From Bacteroidota bacterium (GTDB taxonomy: Bacteria > Bacteroidota > Bacteroidia > Bacteroidales > Dysgonomonadaceae), in contig JAEZZZ010000134.1 in assembly GCA_023418255.1 (NCBI GenBank), positions 1 to 17,585 on the forward strand: DNA of 17,585 nucleotides, in the 5' to 3' direction. Below, piece after piece: positions 1-7,094 of the stretch (within the stretch, counting starts at the first letter, position 1; each line of letters opens with the position of its first letter). Below the pieces are notes generated by a model. The model did not search any database, was not told the origin of the DNA, and saw only the letters and a program-made list of their open reading frames with translations. Both the position numbers and the translations under genes were made by a program.

Positions 1-1180
1 CGTAGCAAAAATAGGTATCTTCTTTTCGCGTCAGCTCGGTTTTATAGATATTCCATGTGTTGTTGCGCTCTGAAGAGTAGATAATGGAACGACCATCAGG
101 CGAAAAGTCCACGTTGCGCTCTTGCTCGGGCGTATCGGTGATGCGTTTGGTGGTTGCAAATTCCACTGAGGTCACAAATACATCGCCACGAGCGACAAAC
201 GCAATCTCTTTGCCATTGGGCGATACGGCAATGGATTGCGCGCCGGATGAAAGATTTTGAGGACGTATTTCGGGTTCGAAATCGTCAGAGATGATACGCA
301 CATCAATCTTTTTAGGCGATGCTCCTTTTTTCATATAATAGAGCTCACCGTTGAACGAAAAACAAAGGTTGTCATTGTTATCTGCCGAAAGAGAACGCAC
401 CGGATGATCGGTAAAATGCGTCAATTGCTGCGAACCGCGTGCATTCAAAGAGGAACGATATATATTGAACGAGCCGTTTTGTTCGCTTAAATAATAATAG
501 GTGTTGCCATCGTTCGACCACACGCCATTGCGATTTTCACCTTCATAAGCGGTGAGTTTCGTATGCGTTTTTGCTTTGGAATCGTAGAGCCACACATCGC
601 GCGTCACGGACGAAGTGTGGTGTTTACGCCATGGGTCTTCGTATCCTTTTCTGTCGGTATAAAGAATTTTGTCGCCTTTCATGGCGATATCTTCCATGTG
701 AATGGCGGAAAACATGGTCGGGCGTTCGCCTTTGACCGACACGGCATAAATCTGCGTAAACATTCCCGAGGGGAATTGCTGATTTTCCGCTGCGGGACGG
801 ATATATGCACTAAAAAGCACCGTGTTGTTGTCCTTGAACGCTTCGGGATATTCGTTGGCAGAATGCGAAGTCAAACGAGATGTTTGTCCCGATGCGAGGG
901 ATATAAGATAGACATCGAAGTTGCCTTCGCGATTGGATGCAAAAGCCAATTTTGTTCCGTCGGGCGACCATACAGGACGTGTGTCGTGCGACGTATGCGA
1001 CGTGATTTGGGTGGCTTTTCCACCGGTAACCGGCACGGTAAAAATATTCCCTTTGTAAGTGAAAGCTACAGTCGTGCCATCGGGCGAAAGAGCGCTGTTG
1101 CGCAACCATAAGGGGAAATTTTGCGCATTTGCCACACAAACAGCAACAAATAGCAGCGCAAACGATACGATTTTTTTCAT
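1..1180 (-). CDS. Tricorn-like S41 protease, N-terminal part (partial)
   Basis: This is an exported protein whose reading frame is open from the ATG at 1180-1178 to the left edge of the window, giving 393 codons with no stop. Residues 1-19 form a signal peptide (MKKIVSF..., hydrophobic core, ending VANA before QNF). A series of beta-propeller repeats of the PD40/TolB type follows, with SPDG-type turns at about residues 32-35 and 72-75 and again near the edge (FSPDGRS). Together with segments such as VPVTGGKATQIT and GYEDPW, this matches the N-terminal propeller of Tricorn-like proteases of Bacteroidetes. In those proteins a PDZ domain and an S41 serine protease domain follow, but neither is visible here. 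The family degrades peptides, and the signal peptide puts this one in the periplasm or at the outer membrane. The catalytic half must lie to the left. A plain TolB-like propeller protein cannot be fully excluded. Confidence 0.85.
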   Translation of the reverse strand, partial: MKKIVSFALLFVAVCVANAQNFPLWLRNSALSPDGTTVAFTYKGNIFTVPVTGGKATQITSHTSHDTRPVWSPDGTKLAFASNREGNFDVYLISLASGQTSRLTSHSANEYPEAFKDNNTVLFSAYIRPAAENQQFPSGMFTQIYAVSVKGERPTMFSAIHMEDIAMKGDKILYTDRKGYEDPWRKHHTSSVTRDVWLYDSKAKTHTKLTAYEGENRNGVWSNDGNTYYYLSEQNGSFNIYRSSLNARGSQQLTHFTDHPVRSLSADNNDNLCFSFNGELYYMKKGASPKKIDVRIISDDFEPEIRPQNLSSGAQSIAVSPNGKEIAFVARGDVFVTSVEFATTKRITDTPEQERNVDFSPDGRSIIYSSERNNTWNIYKTELTRKEDTYFCY

Positions 1181-1229
1181 TATGAATAAAAATTAATAAG
1201 ATTGTAGTTTTTTTATTATAAGCCGAGAA

Positions 1230-1237
1230 CAAAGATA
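1230..1237 (-). promoter_or_regulatory. -7 promoter element for the Tricorn-like gene
   Basis: On the minus strand this reads TATCTTTG, a full match to the Bacteroidetes -7 consensus TAnnTTTG. It lies 49 nt upstream of the ATG at 1180, giving a predicted leader of about 40-45 nt. The -33 element is weak; a TTTTC run about 18 nt further upstream is the best candidate. Confidence 0.55.
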
Positions 1238-1393
1238 CATATTTTTTCAATGATAGAAAATAAAGAGGGATAAAGTGGATGAAGGTAAGTTCAACTCACA
1301 AATACAACTTTTTCGGCTACAAATTTATAAAAAAAACGAACAAATAAAATAGACAGATAAAAAGAGTTTTTTCCTTTTTTTATTATATTGAAT

Positions 1394-1579
1394 TTATTTC
1401 TTCCTCTTGCCTAAATAAACGGCATTTATTAGTTCAATAGATAGAGGATACTGTTCAAAGGTTTCAACTATATTAGCTCTTTTCTGCAACTCAATTTTTC
1501 TTTTTATCAGAACTTGTGAATAATAATCCGGCAAAGTTTGATTATCTTTGTAAAAAGTTTGAACAGCTTCCAAATACAT
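1394..1579 (-). CDS. Small unidentified ORF, 61 aa (doubtful)
   Basis: ATG at 1579 and TAA at 1396-1394 give a charged 61-residue peptide starting MYLEAVQTFY and ending LGKRKK. It has no signal peptide, membrane segment or motif that I recognise. A TAA lies six codons upstream, so the frame cannot extend leftward as a longer protein. It overlaps on the opposite strand the first part of the broken frame at 1477-1802, and only one of the two is likely to have been coding. Its composition looks protein-like, but in AT-rich DNA this is weak evidence. It could be a remnant gene or a shadow. Confidence 0.25.
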   Translation of the reverse strand: MYLEAVQTFYKDNQTLPDYYSQVLIKRKIELQKRANIVETFEQYPLSIELINAVYLGKRKK

Positions 1580-1802
1580 TGCGGTGTGTGATTGTTAATG
1601 TCATCAATGACGGCTATTCCGTGGCGGCAGTTTTTTTACCGATTTAGGAATGCAGTTTGGGTCGAAAGCAATTATTTTGTTATCTGAGCAATGTGCTTTA
1701 ATCATTGACGAGTTGAAAGCAAGAAAATCTAACTTTTACCGAACTGATTACAATATTTTTTTTCGCCATGCTTGGCGTAGCGAGCAAATTGAAGGAAATT
1801 GA
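1477..1802 (+). pseudogene. Broken or frameshifted reading frame, unidentified
   Basis: Two overlapping plus-strand frames read like one protein interrupted by a frameshift. The first is open from 1477 (after TAG 1474-1476) to TAG 1645-1647 and ends in residues such as VIVNVINDGYSVAAVFL. The second, one base back, is open from 1611 to TGA 1800-1802 and reads on through TDLGMQFG, ALIIDELKARKSNFY and FFRHAWRSEQIEGN. They join at a run of seven T (1631-1637). There U-UUU-UUA (1632-1638) sits in frame with the first ORF, so a -1 slip leads directly into the second. No ATG opens the first frame, so decay is the simpler reading. I do not recognise the family. Confidence 0.35.
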
Positions 1803-2090
1803 TTTTTGTCAGAATACTTAAAATAAGCCAAAGAACTTCGATTATAAAATCTTTACGCCACTTATTAAATTAAGTGGTTTTATAAATTATAAAAAAAACT
1901 TTATTTGCAAAGTGAACAACACTGAAATTTATTAAAGTTGTAAGTCTTGAAATTCATATCTTACACGTCTAAAAAATCACTTACAAATACACTGAATTTC
2001 AGCAACTTAATCAAACATAACGACATCTATTTTCTGACAATTTGTATATTAATTAGACACTTAATGAACTATTGTAAGAGATTACTTAAT

Positions 2091-2555
2091 ATGAATTTAC
2101 ATGAGCAATTAGCCAAGGCAATTGAAATTGCCATTGAAGCGCACAGAGGCCAAAAAGACCGAAGTGGACAGCCTTACATCGGACATCCCTTTCGTGTAAT
2201 GAATGCAGGAAAAACATGCGAAGAAAAAATTGTAGGCATGCTGCACGATGTGGTGGAAGATACAGAATGGACGCTCGAAGAATTATTATCGGAAGGTTTT
2301 AGCCGAACCATTGTAGATGCAGTTGAAGCAATGACAAAACTCCCGGAAGAAGCCTACGATATTTATCTCTCTCGACTGAAAAAAAATCCCATTGCCGCAC
2401 GTGTTAAACTAAACGATCTGACGGACAACATGGACATTCGACGGCTTCATGAAATCAGAGAAGATGATGTAGCACGATTGAAAAAATATCTGAATGCATA
2501 CCGACAGCTAACTTTTGTTGAAAAATTAGAGACAAGCAGCGGTATTACACAATAA
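2091..2555 (+). CDS. Stand-alone RelA/SpoT-type HD hydrolase (MESH1-like)
   Basis: A 154-residue protein consisting only of the HD domain found at the N terminus of Rel/SpoT enzymes. Visible motifs are AHRGQ (H18), RSGQPYIGHP (25-33, H32), LHDVVEDT (51-58, H52-D53 and the E56-D57 pair) and VKLNDLTDNMD (D109). These are the metal-binding and catalytic positions of Mn-dependent (p)ppGpp 3'-pyrophosphohydrolases. There is no synthetase, TGS or ACT domain, and the length fits MESH1/small alarmone hydrolases. The likely role is cytosolic hydrolysis of ppGpp or a related nucleotide; the substrate is inferred. I chose the ATG at 2091 because the domain begins there. An in-frame ATG at 2064 is possible, and extension to a TTG at 1947 adds non-homologous-looking sequence. 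It is followed after 10 nt by hemW, so the two are probably cotranscribed. Confidence 0.85.
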   Translation: MNLHEQLAKAIEIAIEAHRGQKDRSGQPYIGHPFRVMNAGKTCEEKIVGMLHDVVEDTEWTLEELLSEGFSRTIVDAVEAMTKLPEEAYDIYLSRLKKNPIAARVKLNDLTDNMDIRRLHEIREDDVARLKKYLNAYRQLTFVEKLETSSGITQ

Positions 2556-2565
2556 ATAGCACAAA

Positions 2566-3696
2566 GTGGCCGGTATTTATATTCATATTCCGTTCTGCGC
2601 GACACGTTGCATCTACTGCGATTTTTATTCAGATACAGATAAAAAACAAATGGATGCGTTTGTGAATGCCCTTTGTCATGAAATTGAAATCAGAAAAAAT
2701 GAAACTGATGAACCCATTCAAACCATCTATTTTGGTGGGGGAACTCCATCGCTATTACACGCTTCGCACATAGAAAAAATCTTTTTTGCCCTGTTCGATA
2801 GCTACACAATCAATAAGACGGCAGAAATCACTATTGAAGCCAATCCTGATGATCTTTCCGTTAAATACATCGATGAATTGGCCACGCTCCCGTTTAATCG
2901 AATGAGTATTGGCATCCAAAGTTTTAACGACAACGAATTGCAATTTCTGAGTCGGCGTCACTCCTTGCAAGATGCTATCACCGCCGTAAACAATTGTCAA
3001 AAACGAGGATTCGAAAATATCAGCGTCGATTTGATGTATGGGCTTCCAAAACAAACCATGAGAACATGGAAACGAAGTTTGCAGTACGCCATCGATTTAC
3101 AAATTCAACACATTTCAGCCTATCACCTTATCTACGAAGAACAGACGCGCATCTTCTTTTTGCTGCAAGCGGGAAAAATTGCTCCATTGAACGAAGCGAT
3201 GAGCATCGAAATGTTTTCTACGTTGATAAACGAGCTTGAAAAAGCCAATTTCAAGCATTACGAAATCTCCAATTTTGCCAAACCAAACTATATTTCGCAA
3301 CACAACGCTTCGTATTGGAAAGGCGAGAAATATATCGGTTTGGGACCATCCGCACATTCTTTTAATGGCACAACACGCTCGTGGAACTCGCCATCCATCT
3401 CATCATACATCAAATCTGCGCTCACCCACTCTATTGATAATGAGAAAGAAATATTAAGCACAAACGACAAATATAACGAATACATTCTCACAGGATTACG
3501 GACGATGTGGGGCGTAAATTTGAATAAACTGAAAACTGTTTTTGGTAAAGCACGCTATCAATATTGCATGGCAAACGCGCAAAAATATTTGGACAAAAAA
3601 CTGCTTGAAATAACGAATGAAGACACATTAAGCTTAACACGCGAAGGACTTTTCATTTCTGATGGAATCATGAGCGACCTGATGTGGGTAGATTAA
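2566..3696 (+). CDS. hemW: Radical SAM heme chaperone HemW-like protein
   Basis: A 376-residue cytosolic radical SAM protein. It opens with the diagnostic MAGIYIHIPFC and the cluster motif C11-x3-C15-x2-C18 followed by D-F. That is the HemW form, unlike the CxxxCxxCxC of the coproporphyrinogen dehydrogenase HemN. GGGTPS near residues 57-62, SIGIQSFND, SAYHLIYEEQT and the C-terminal HemN_C region (from about YNEYILTGLRT) are all present, and the length is normal for the family. HemW binds heme and an Fe-S cluster and is thought to deliver heme to respiratory enzymes; many databases still name it coproporphyrinogen III oxidase-like. The start is a GTG at 2566, ten bases after the stop of the HD hydrolase gene, and it gives exactly the conserved N terminus. 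Its 3' end is convergent with the solute-binding protein gene, only 29 bp away, with no hairpin terminator between them. Confidence 0.93.
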   Translation: MAGIYIHIPFCATRCIYCDFYSDTDKKQMDAFVNALCHEIEIRKNETDEPIQTIYFGGGTPSLLHASHIEKIFFALFDSYTINKTAEITIEANPDDLSVKYIDELATLPFNRMSIGIQSFNDNELQFLSRRHSLQDAITAVNNCQKRGFENISVDLMYGLPKQTMRTWKRSLQYAIDLQIQHISAYHLIYEEQTRIFFLLQAGKIAPLNEAMSIEMFSTLINELEKANFKHYEISNFAKPNYISQHNASYWKGEKYIGLGPSAHSFNGTTRSWNSPSISSYIKSALTHSIDNEKEILSTNDKYNEYILTGLRTMWGVNLNKLKTVFGKARYQYCMANAQKYLDKKLLEITNEDTLSLTREGLFISDGIMSDLMWVD

Positions 3697-3725
3697 AAAA
3701 CCACCCAATGCAGAAAAAAACAACA

Positions 3726-4550
3726 TCAATAATATTTCTTATAAATTTCGTCGTACTGAGCCGTTTTTTTAAATCGGCTCAACCAATGGTTTAAACTATC
3801 CAACAGCACCGGTGAGTCTTTGCGAACAGCCCACGATTGAAGTTGAGTAAAACTGACATCTGTATCGCAATCGATTTCGGGAAAGTTTTTCGCCAAACGC
3901 TTTGCTACCTTATCGTCGCACACTGTAAAATCGATATCGCCCGAGGCCACCATCATGGCAAGTTGCTCCGCTTCATAGAGATTATCTTCAACAATAAAAA
4001 TGGTATCTCCAATCTCCGACGAAAGATGCTGCAATCGCAAGATTGCAGGCGAATTTTTGGACACATAAATGGTTTTATTCGCCAATTTAAGATGCTGTCG
4101 AATGGGTGGCACGCCATCGTTGAATCCCATTTTGCGCTGTATCAACACCTGCTTGTTTATAATAATGGCATCGGTAAAAGCAAAGGAATCTTTCAGTGCC
4201 GAATTGACAGGAATGTTGCGGGCAACTACATCGTAGTCTTGATTATACAACCCTGTTAGATTATCGTCCAACCTGTTTTCCAAGAATACGACGATTTTCA
4301 TATTCCACTCTTTCTCCAATGCACGAATCATCTCATATTGAAATCCCATAATCGTATCACCCATAACATAATAACCGATAGAATTATAATCAGTCGCAAT
4401 GCGAAGTTCTCCGGATGCCACTATCTCGGCATAATCTCTTATAGGCAGCACTTTATTTTTGGAATTGAGCGCATTTACAATTATTCCCGCAAGAAGAACA
4501 AGGATGACAAGCAGGGCAAGGTAAATATATTTATCTCTATTTAATTTCAT
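3726..4550 (-). CDS. Membrane-anchored solute-binding protein (SBP_bac_3 / MltF N-domain-like)
   Basis: A 274-residue protein with one N-terminal hydrophobic segment at about residues 8-27 (YIYLALLVILVLLAGII) and no lipobox cysteine, so it is probably anchored in the inner membrane facing the periplasm. The rest resembles a type 2 periplasmic binding fold of the amino-acid/MltF family: GELRIATDYNSIGYY opens the domain, MGFQYEMIRALEKEW follows, then DYDVVARNIPVNSALKD. The C terminus ends in YDEIYKKYY, as is usual for these domains. No lytic transglycosylase domain follows, unlike MltF itself. The ligand cannot be read from the sequence. I chose the ATG at 4550 rather than the GTG at 4562, because TTAAGG near 4561-4566 then sits at ribosome-binding distance. 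It starts 17 nt after the porin stop, so the two genes probably form an operon. Confidence 0.75.
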   Translation of the reverse strand: MKLNRDKYIYLALLVILVLLAGIIVNALNSKNKVLPIRDYAEIVASGELRIATDYNSIGYYVMGDTIMGFQYEMIRALEKEWNMKIVVFLENRLDDNLTGLYNQDYDVVARNIPVNSALKDSFAFTDAIIINKQVLIQRKMGFNDGVPPIRQHLKLANKTIYVSKNSPAILRLQHLSSEIGDTIFIVEDNLYEAEQLAMMVASGDIDFTVCDDKVAKRLAKNFPEIDCDTDVSFTQLQSWAVRKDSPVLLDSLNHWLSRFKKTAQYDEIYKKYY

Positions 4551-4567
4551 GATATTTAACACCTTAA

Positions 4568-6670
4568 CTAGTTATGTAAATCCCAAGCCAATCCCAATTT
4601 TATAACGGATGGATTGACCGGATATCCGGGAAGTGAAAAATATTCGCTCGGTTTCCAAACATAAGGCGCAACATTATACATCATCACAAAAAAGCGTGTA
4701 CGTTTTAAACGCATATTGGCATAAATTGTGGCAATGGGATAGTTTCCAACCTTTGTTTCTTGTTGATTATAGAATTGCAACAGTGCGGGCTCATAACCGG
4801 GCGCGAAATAGCGCGTATGATAGTGCGCATCCAAACCAAACTGCAACATAAAGTCACTTATAATGCGCGTCTTTAAATAGATGTTGCTGTAAACGCTCAA
4901 CTGCGGCAGAGGAATAGCCTCTTGATTGCTTGATGTTTGATAAACCAATTGATTGTCCCAATGAAAAATACCAAACTGAATTTTTTGATCAATTCCTGCC
5001 GATAGTACTTGAATATTGTCTCCGGTTTGTGTAACCTGCTTATCTTTGTCGATATAAATATAATTCTGAATATTTTCTACTCCCACCCGGAGCATGGTAT
5101 TTGTGAAAGGAATAAAGAGTTTTCCTCCGACATAGACTCTGCGCGTATCGCCAAAATCATTGTCCCACCAAAAATATTTTGAGTGATAATTTTGTTCAAA
5201 ATATTTAGGCTTTAAGTTTTTCAGATATGCTTCTCCGGTCAACGTGGTACGTTTCCCGGCAATATCAATCCCGGTCTCAACCGTTCCCATCGCTCTAAAT
5301 TCACCTAGATTGGCTCCTATAAGACCTAAATCGGCCTGAATATTAAACCGCAAGTGCTCACCCTGTTGTTTATCCAAAACGCCTCCGATGGTTACGGCAT
5401 TTTCTCGATAATGCAAACGTCCGGTTTTGTCTTTTTCGTTTATCATGGTGAAATTGCGCACTTCATGCTGCAAAAAGGCGGTGAGTCCAAACTTTACCCA
5501 TGGCTTAAATCCTTCGCGAAGCGAAAGAGCCACTGAGTTTTTGAAAGAGGTATAGCTAACGCTATCATCCACACCTCCATCGTAATAGCGATTTTTATAA
5601 AACTGATCGATTCGCTGCATTTGCACACCATCAACATCAACAAATGATGTGTCGTAGGATAAGAAACGACGGTGTCGGCGGTTAAAGCGTGAACTAACCG
5701 ACATACTCGCCACGGGCACAAACTCTTCCTTTTGAACAGCAACACTATCGCCTTCGAACGTTTTTTTTCGATACCCCACATTGTAACGAGCTGTCAGCAT
5801 CAGATGATCACTCTTCACACGATTCCATGTTTGTGTGTGGCGAATGGGAATATCACGAGAGGTAAATCGGGCTGTCATCGTATCGGGGCGAGTTATAAAG
5901 CCTATGGCTTCATCGGTGATTCCACCATTCTCAAAGTTTGTGACTTGGGATGTTGAGGCGAGCAAATGGGCTTCAATGCGGTCGCTCAAATAATTGCCAT
6001 GAAAGTTCCAAGTAGAGTGTTTCACACTTTGAGAGTTGTAGAATCCTTTCGACATAATGATTCCACCGTCTAGCCCAAAATTTAAATGCCGATTGGCATT
6101 TAGCGTAAACAATGCTTTGAAGTGCTCTTCATTGCGTAATCCTCCCCCACCACGCTGATAAGTAAGACGAGAGTATGGAATGGCAGTATTGAAAAAAACA
6201 TGATTTTTCGGTTCACGATTATATGGGAAATAGGCATCGGAAAACAAAAAATGGCTTTTTTCCGGTTGGTCAAAAAATATTTTAGAAAAAATGGGCGAAC
6301 CTAAGGGTCCCAAAAAACCGGAAGCAACAAAATATCCATCGGGAAGTGTTGTTTGTTGATAATTGGGATAAACTGTATCCAAAGGCGTAGCATAGCGTGT
6401 GCCCGTACGCGGATCGATATTCCATGTGAATATACGCACCGCAGCGAGGATAGAGTCCATTTCAGAATGCTCATGACTTTTTTGCGCCTTCATATTCCCT
6501 TTGTCGCGCATGTCTTCTTTTTGTCTTACACCGTCTTTCGGCAAAGACTCATCTACCGATGCACTCGAAAGTTTTCCACGCAACGAGTCGGGAACGATGA
6601 TGCGACTTTGTGCCACCAACGAGCACAAGAGCACATTCCAAAGAATAAACGTGAATAATATTTTTTTCAT
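4568..6670 (-). CDS. Putative porin, outer-membrane beta-barrel (Porin_10-like)
   Basis: A 700-residue exported protein with a signal peptide at residues 1-19 (MKKILFTF..., ending SLVAQ). A low-complexity, charged linker follows at about 20-75, then a long region of alternating hydrophobic and polar strands rich in aromatic residues, typical of an outer-membrane barrel. Segments such as FTWNIDPRTGTRYATPLDT, FVASGFLGPLGSPIF, LTYQRGGGG and the end VIKLGLAWDLHN match the Bacteroidetes 'putative porin' family (Pfam Porin_10), and the length is normal for it. The solute passed is unknown. Translation from the ATG at 6670 gives a clean signal peptide; the TTG three codons upstream is less likely. 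The TAnnTTTG element at 6684-6677 lies so close that the message may be leaderless. The gene is followed after 17 nt by the solute-binding protein gene. Confidence 0.85.
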   Translation of the reverse strand: MKKILFTFILWNVLLCSLVAQSRIIVPDSLRGKLSSASVDESLPKDGVRQKEDMRDKGNMKAQKSHEHSEMDSILAAVRIFTWNIDPRTGTRYATPLDTVYPNYQQTTLPDGYFVASGFLGPLGSPIFSKIFFDQPEKSHFLFSDAYFPYNREPKNHVFFNTAIPYSRLTYQRGGGGLRNEEHFKALFTLNANRHLNFGLDGGIIMSKGFYNSQSVKHSTWNFHGNYLSDRIEAHLLASTSQVTNFENGGITDEAIGFITRPDTMTARFTSRDIPIRHTQTWNRVKSDHLMLTARYNVGYRKKTFEGDSVAVQKEEFVPVASMSVSSRFNRRHRRFLSYDTSFVDVDGVQMQRIDQFYKNRYYDGGVDDSVSYTSFKNSVALSLREGFKPWVKFGLTAFLQHEVRNFTMINEKDKTGRLHYRENAVTIGGVLDKQQGEHLRFNIQADLGLIGANLGEFRAMGTVETGIDIAGKRTTLTGEAYLKNLKPKYFEQNYHSKYFWWDNDFGDTRRVYVGGKLFIPFTNTMLRVGVENIQNYIYIDKDKQVTQTGDNIQVLSAGIDQKIQFGIFHWDNQLVYQTSSNQEAIPLPQLSVYSNIYLKTRIISDFMLQFGLDAHYHTRYFAPGYEPALLQFYNQQETKVGNYPIATIYANMRLKRTRFFVMMYNVAPYVWKPSEYFSLPGYPVNPSVIKLGLAWDLHN

Positions 6671-6676
6671 CGACTG

Positions 6677-6684
6677 CAAACTTA
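6677..6684 (-). promoter_or_regulatory. -7-like element immediately upstream of the porin ATG
   Basis: On the minus strand this reads TAAGTTTG, matching TAnnTTTG. Only six bases separate its last G from the A of the ATG at 6670, so a normal start site would fall on or next to the start codon. No clear -33 TTTG is visible about 19-20 nt upstream, so the promoter call is tentative. Confidence 0.4.
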
Positions 6685-6771
6685 CATAAAATTTGCTACA
6701 TGTTGATGTTTACAGATATTTTTCTGCATTTTTTTGAGATTTTTTAGGTTGATAACAGGCTAGCGATTTGT

Positions 6772-6804
6772 AGAAGTAGGGCTAATCTAAGAATTGGCTC
6801 GGAA
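6772..6804 (+). repeat. Hairpin-forming dispersed repeat, copy A
   Basis: This 33-bp stretch begins AGAAGTAGGGCTAATC and ends GAATTGGCTCGGAA. It matches 28 of 33 bases with the reverse complement of 11859-11891. Its core can form a stem-loop (GCTAATC / AATTGGC, loop TAAG) with one G-T pair and one mismatch. Relative to the downstream porin gene it has the same orientation as copy B has relative to its downstream peptidase gene. Confidence 0.6.
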
Positions 6805-6831
6805 GTTTAAAGTTTAAGGTTTAAAGTTTAA
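6804..6831 (+). repeat. Four tandem heptamers RGTTTAA
   Basis: Four contiguous 7-bp units read AGTTTAA, AGTTTAA, GGTTTAA and AGTTTAA. They directly abut the hairpin repeat on its left and AAACCGG on its right. Units of this kind occur in Bacteroidetes intergenic DNA and can vary in copy number. Confidence 0.75.
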
Positions 6832-6851
6832 AAACCGGTACAATTAAAAAA

Positions 6852-6891
6852 ACTCTGTGGCACTTTGTGCTTTCTCTGAGCTCTCTGTGAA
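6852..6891 (+). repeat. Degenerate CTCTGTG-type decamer repeat
   Basis: Four imperfect units of about 10 bp can be read in succession: ACTCTGTGGC, ACTTTGTGCT, TTCTCTGAGCT and CTCTGTGAA. On the other strand this is the CACAGAG-type pattern that I remember from intergenic repeats in Bacteroidetes genomes. Other copies in this genome cannot be checked from the window. Confidence 0.5.
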
Positions 6892-6980
6892 ATAAAGTCT
6901 TATGATAAGAGCAACTAAAATAATGAAAGAGCGGACGATAAATGTCCGGAAAAGTCCCATCCAAAGGACGGAATAAAAAT

Positions 6981-7026
6981 TCTCCCTTTCGGGCTTTAAG
7001 CCTCGACACTCATCGTCGAAGGGAGA
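6981..7026. repeat. Cloverleaf-like inverted-repeat structure
   Basis: An outer perfect 8-bp stem (TCTCCCTT 6981-6988 with AAGGGAGA 7019-7026) encloses two smaller hairpins. One is GGCT/AGCC (6992-6995 with 6999-7002, loop TTA), extendable only at the loop. The other is CGAC/GTCG (7004-7007 with 7015-7018, loop ACTCATC). It does not have tRNA dimensions or a T-loop. No promoter is seen directly upstream, and it lies upstream of the SLC13 promoter, so it would not be part of that message. Confidence 0.45.
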
Positions 7027-7086
7027 CAGAGAGGGGCTTCTGTTAAGTTTTTTATTCGTCTATGCGGTTTTAATAAAAAAATCATG

Positions 7087-7094
7087 TAGATTTG
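7087..7094 (+). promoter_or_regulatory. -7 promoter element for the SLC13 gene
   Basis: TAGATTTG matches TAnnTTTG and is followed by CA, as is usual. It gives a predicted leader of about 36 nt before the ATG at 7137. A T-run at 7068-7071 is the nearest -33 candidate, with shorter spacing than ideal. Confidence 0.55.

Larger units (their letters stand above)
1181..2090. other. Gene-poor region between the Tricorn-like gene and the HD hydrolase gene
   Basis: About 900 AT-rich bases without an intact recognisable gene. It contains the promoter of the leftward protease gene at 1230-1237 and a broken plus-strand frame at 1477-1802. Antisense to that frame is a 61-codon minus-strand ORF at 1394-1579. 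A 7-bp hairpin (CCACTTA/TAAGTGG, 1858-1877, loop TTAAAT) followed by TTTTAT could be a weak terminator. An imperfect -7-like TTTATTTG at 1900-1907 is the only candidate promoter for the HD-hemW unit, and it would leave a leader of about 180 nt. Confidence 0.5.

Noticed and set aside
563..1111. Plus-strand ORF of 182 codons near the left edge
   Set aside because: It is antisense to the Tricorn-like propeller, whose signal peptide and SPDG repeats clearly mark the minus strand as coding.
1543..1550. TATCTTTG -7-like element on the plus strand
   Set aside because: It matches the consensus but lies inside the broken reading frame, with no -33 element at proper spacing and no clear gene start downstream. 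Chance matches are expected in AT-rich DNA.
1947..2090. N-terminal extension of the HD hydrolase from a TTG codon
   Set aside because: The added 48 residues do not resemble the family. The domain begins at the ATG at 2091, and no ribosome-binding site precedes the TTG.
4029..4050. 8-bp hairpin CTGCAATC/GATTGCAG inside the solute-binding protein gene
   Set aside because: It lies within a well-supported coding frame, has no T tract and needs no function beyond the encoded residues.
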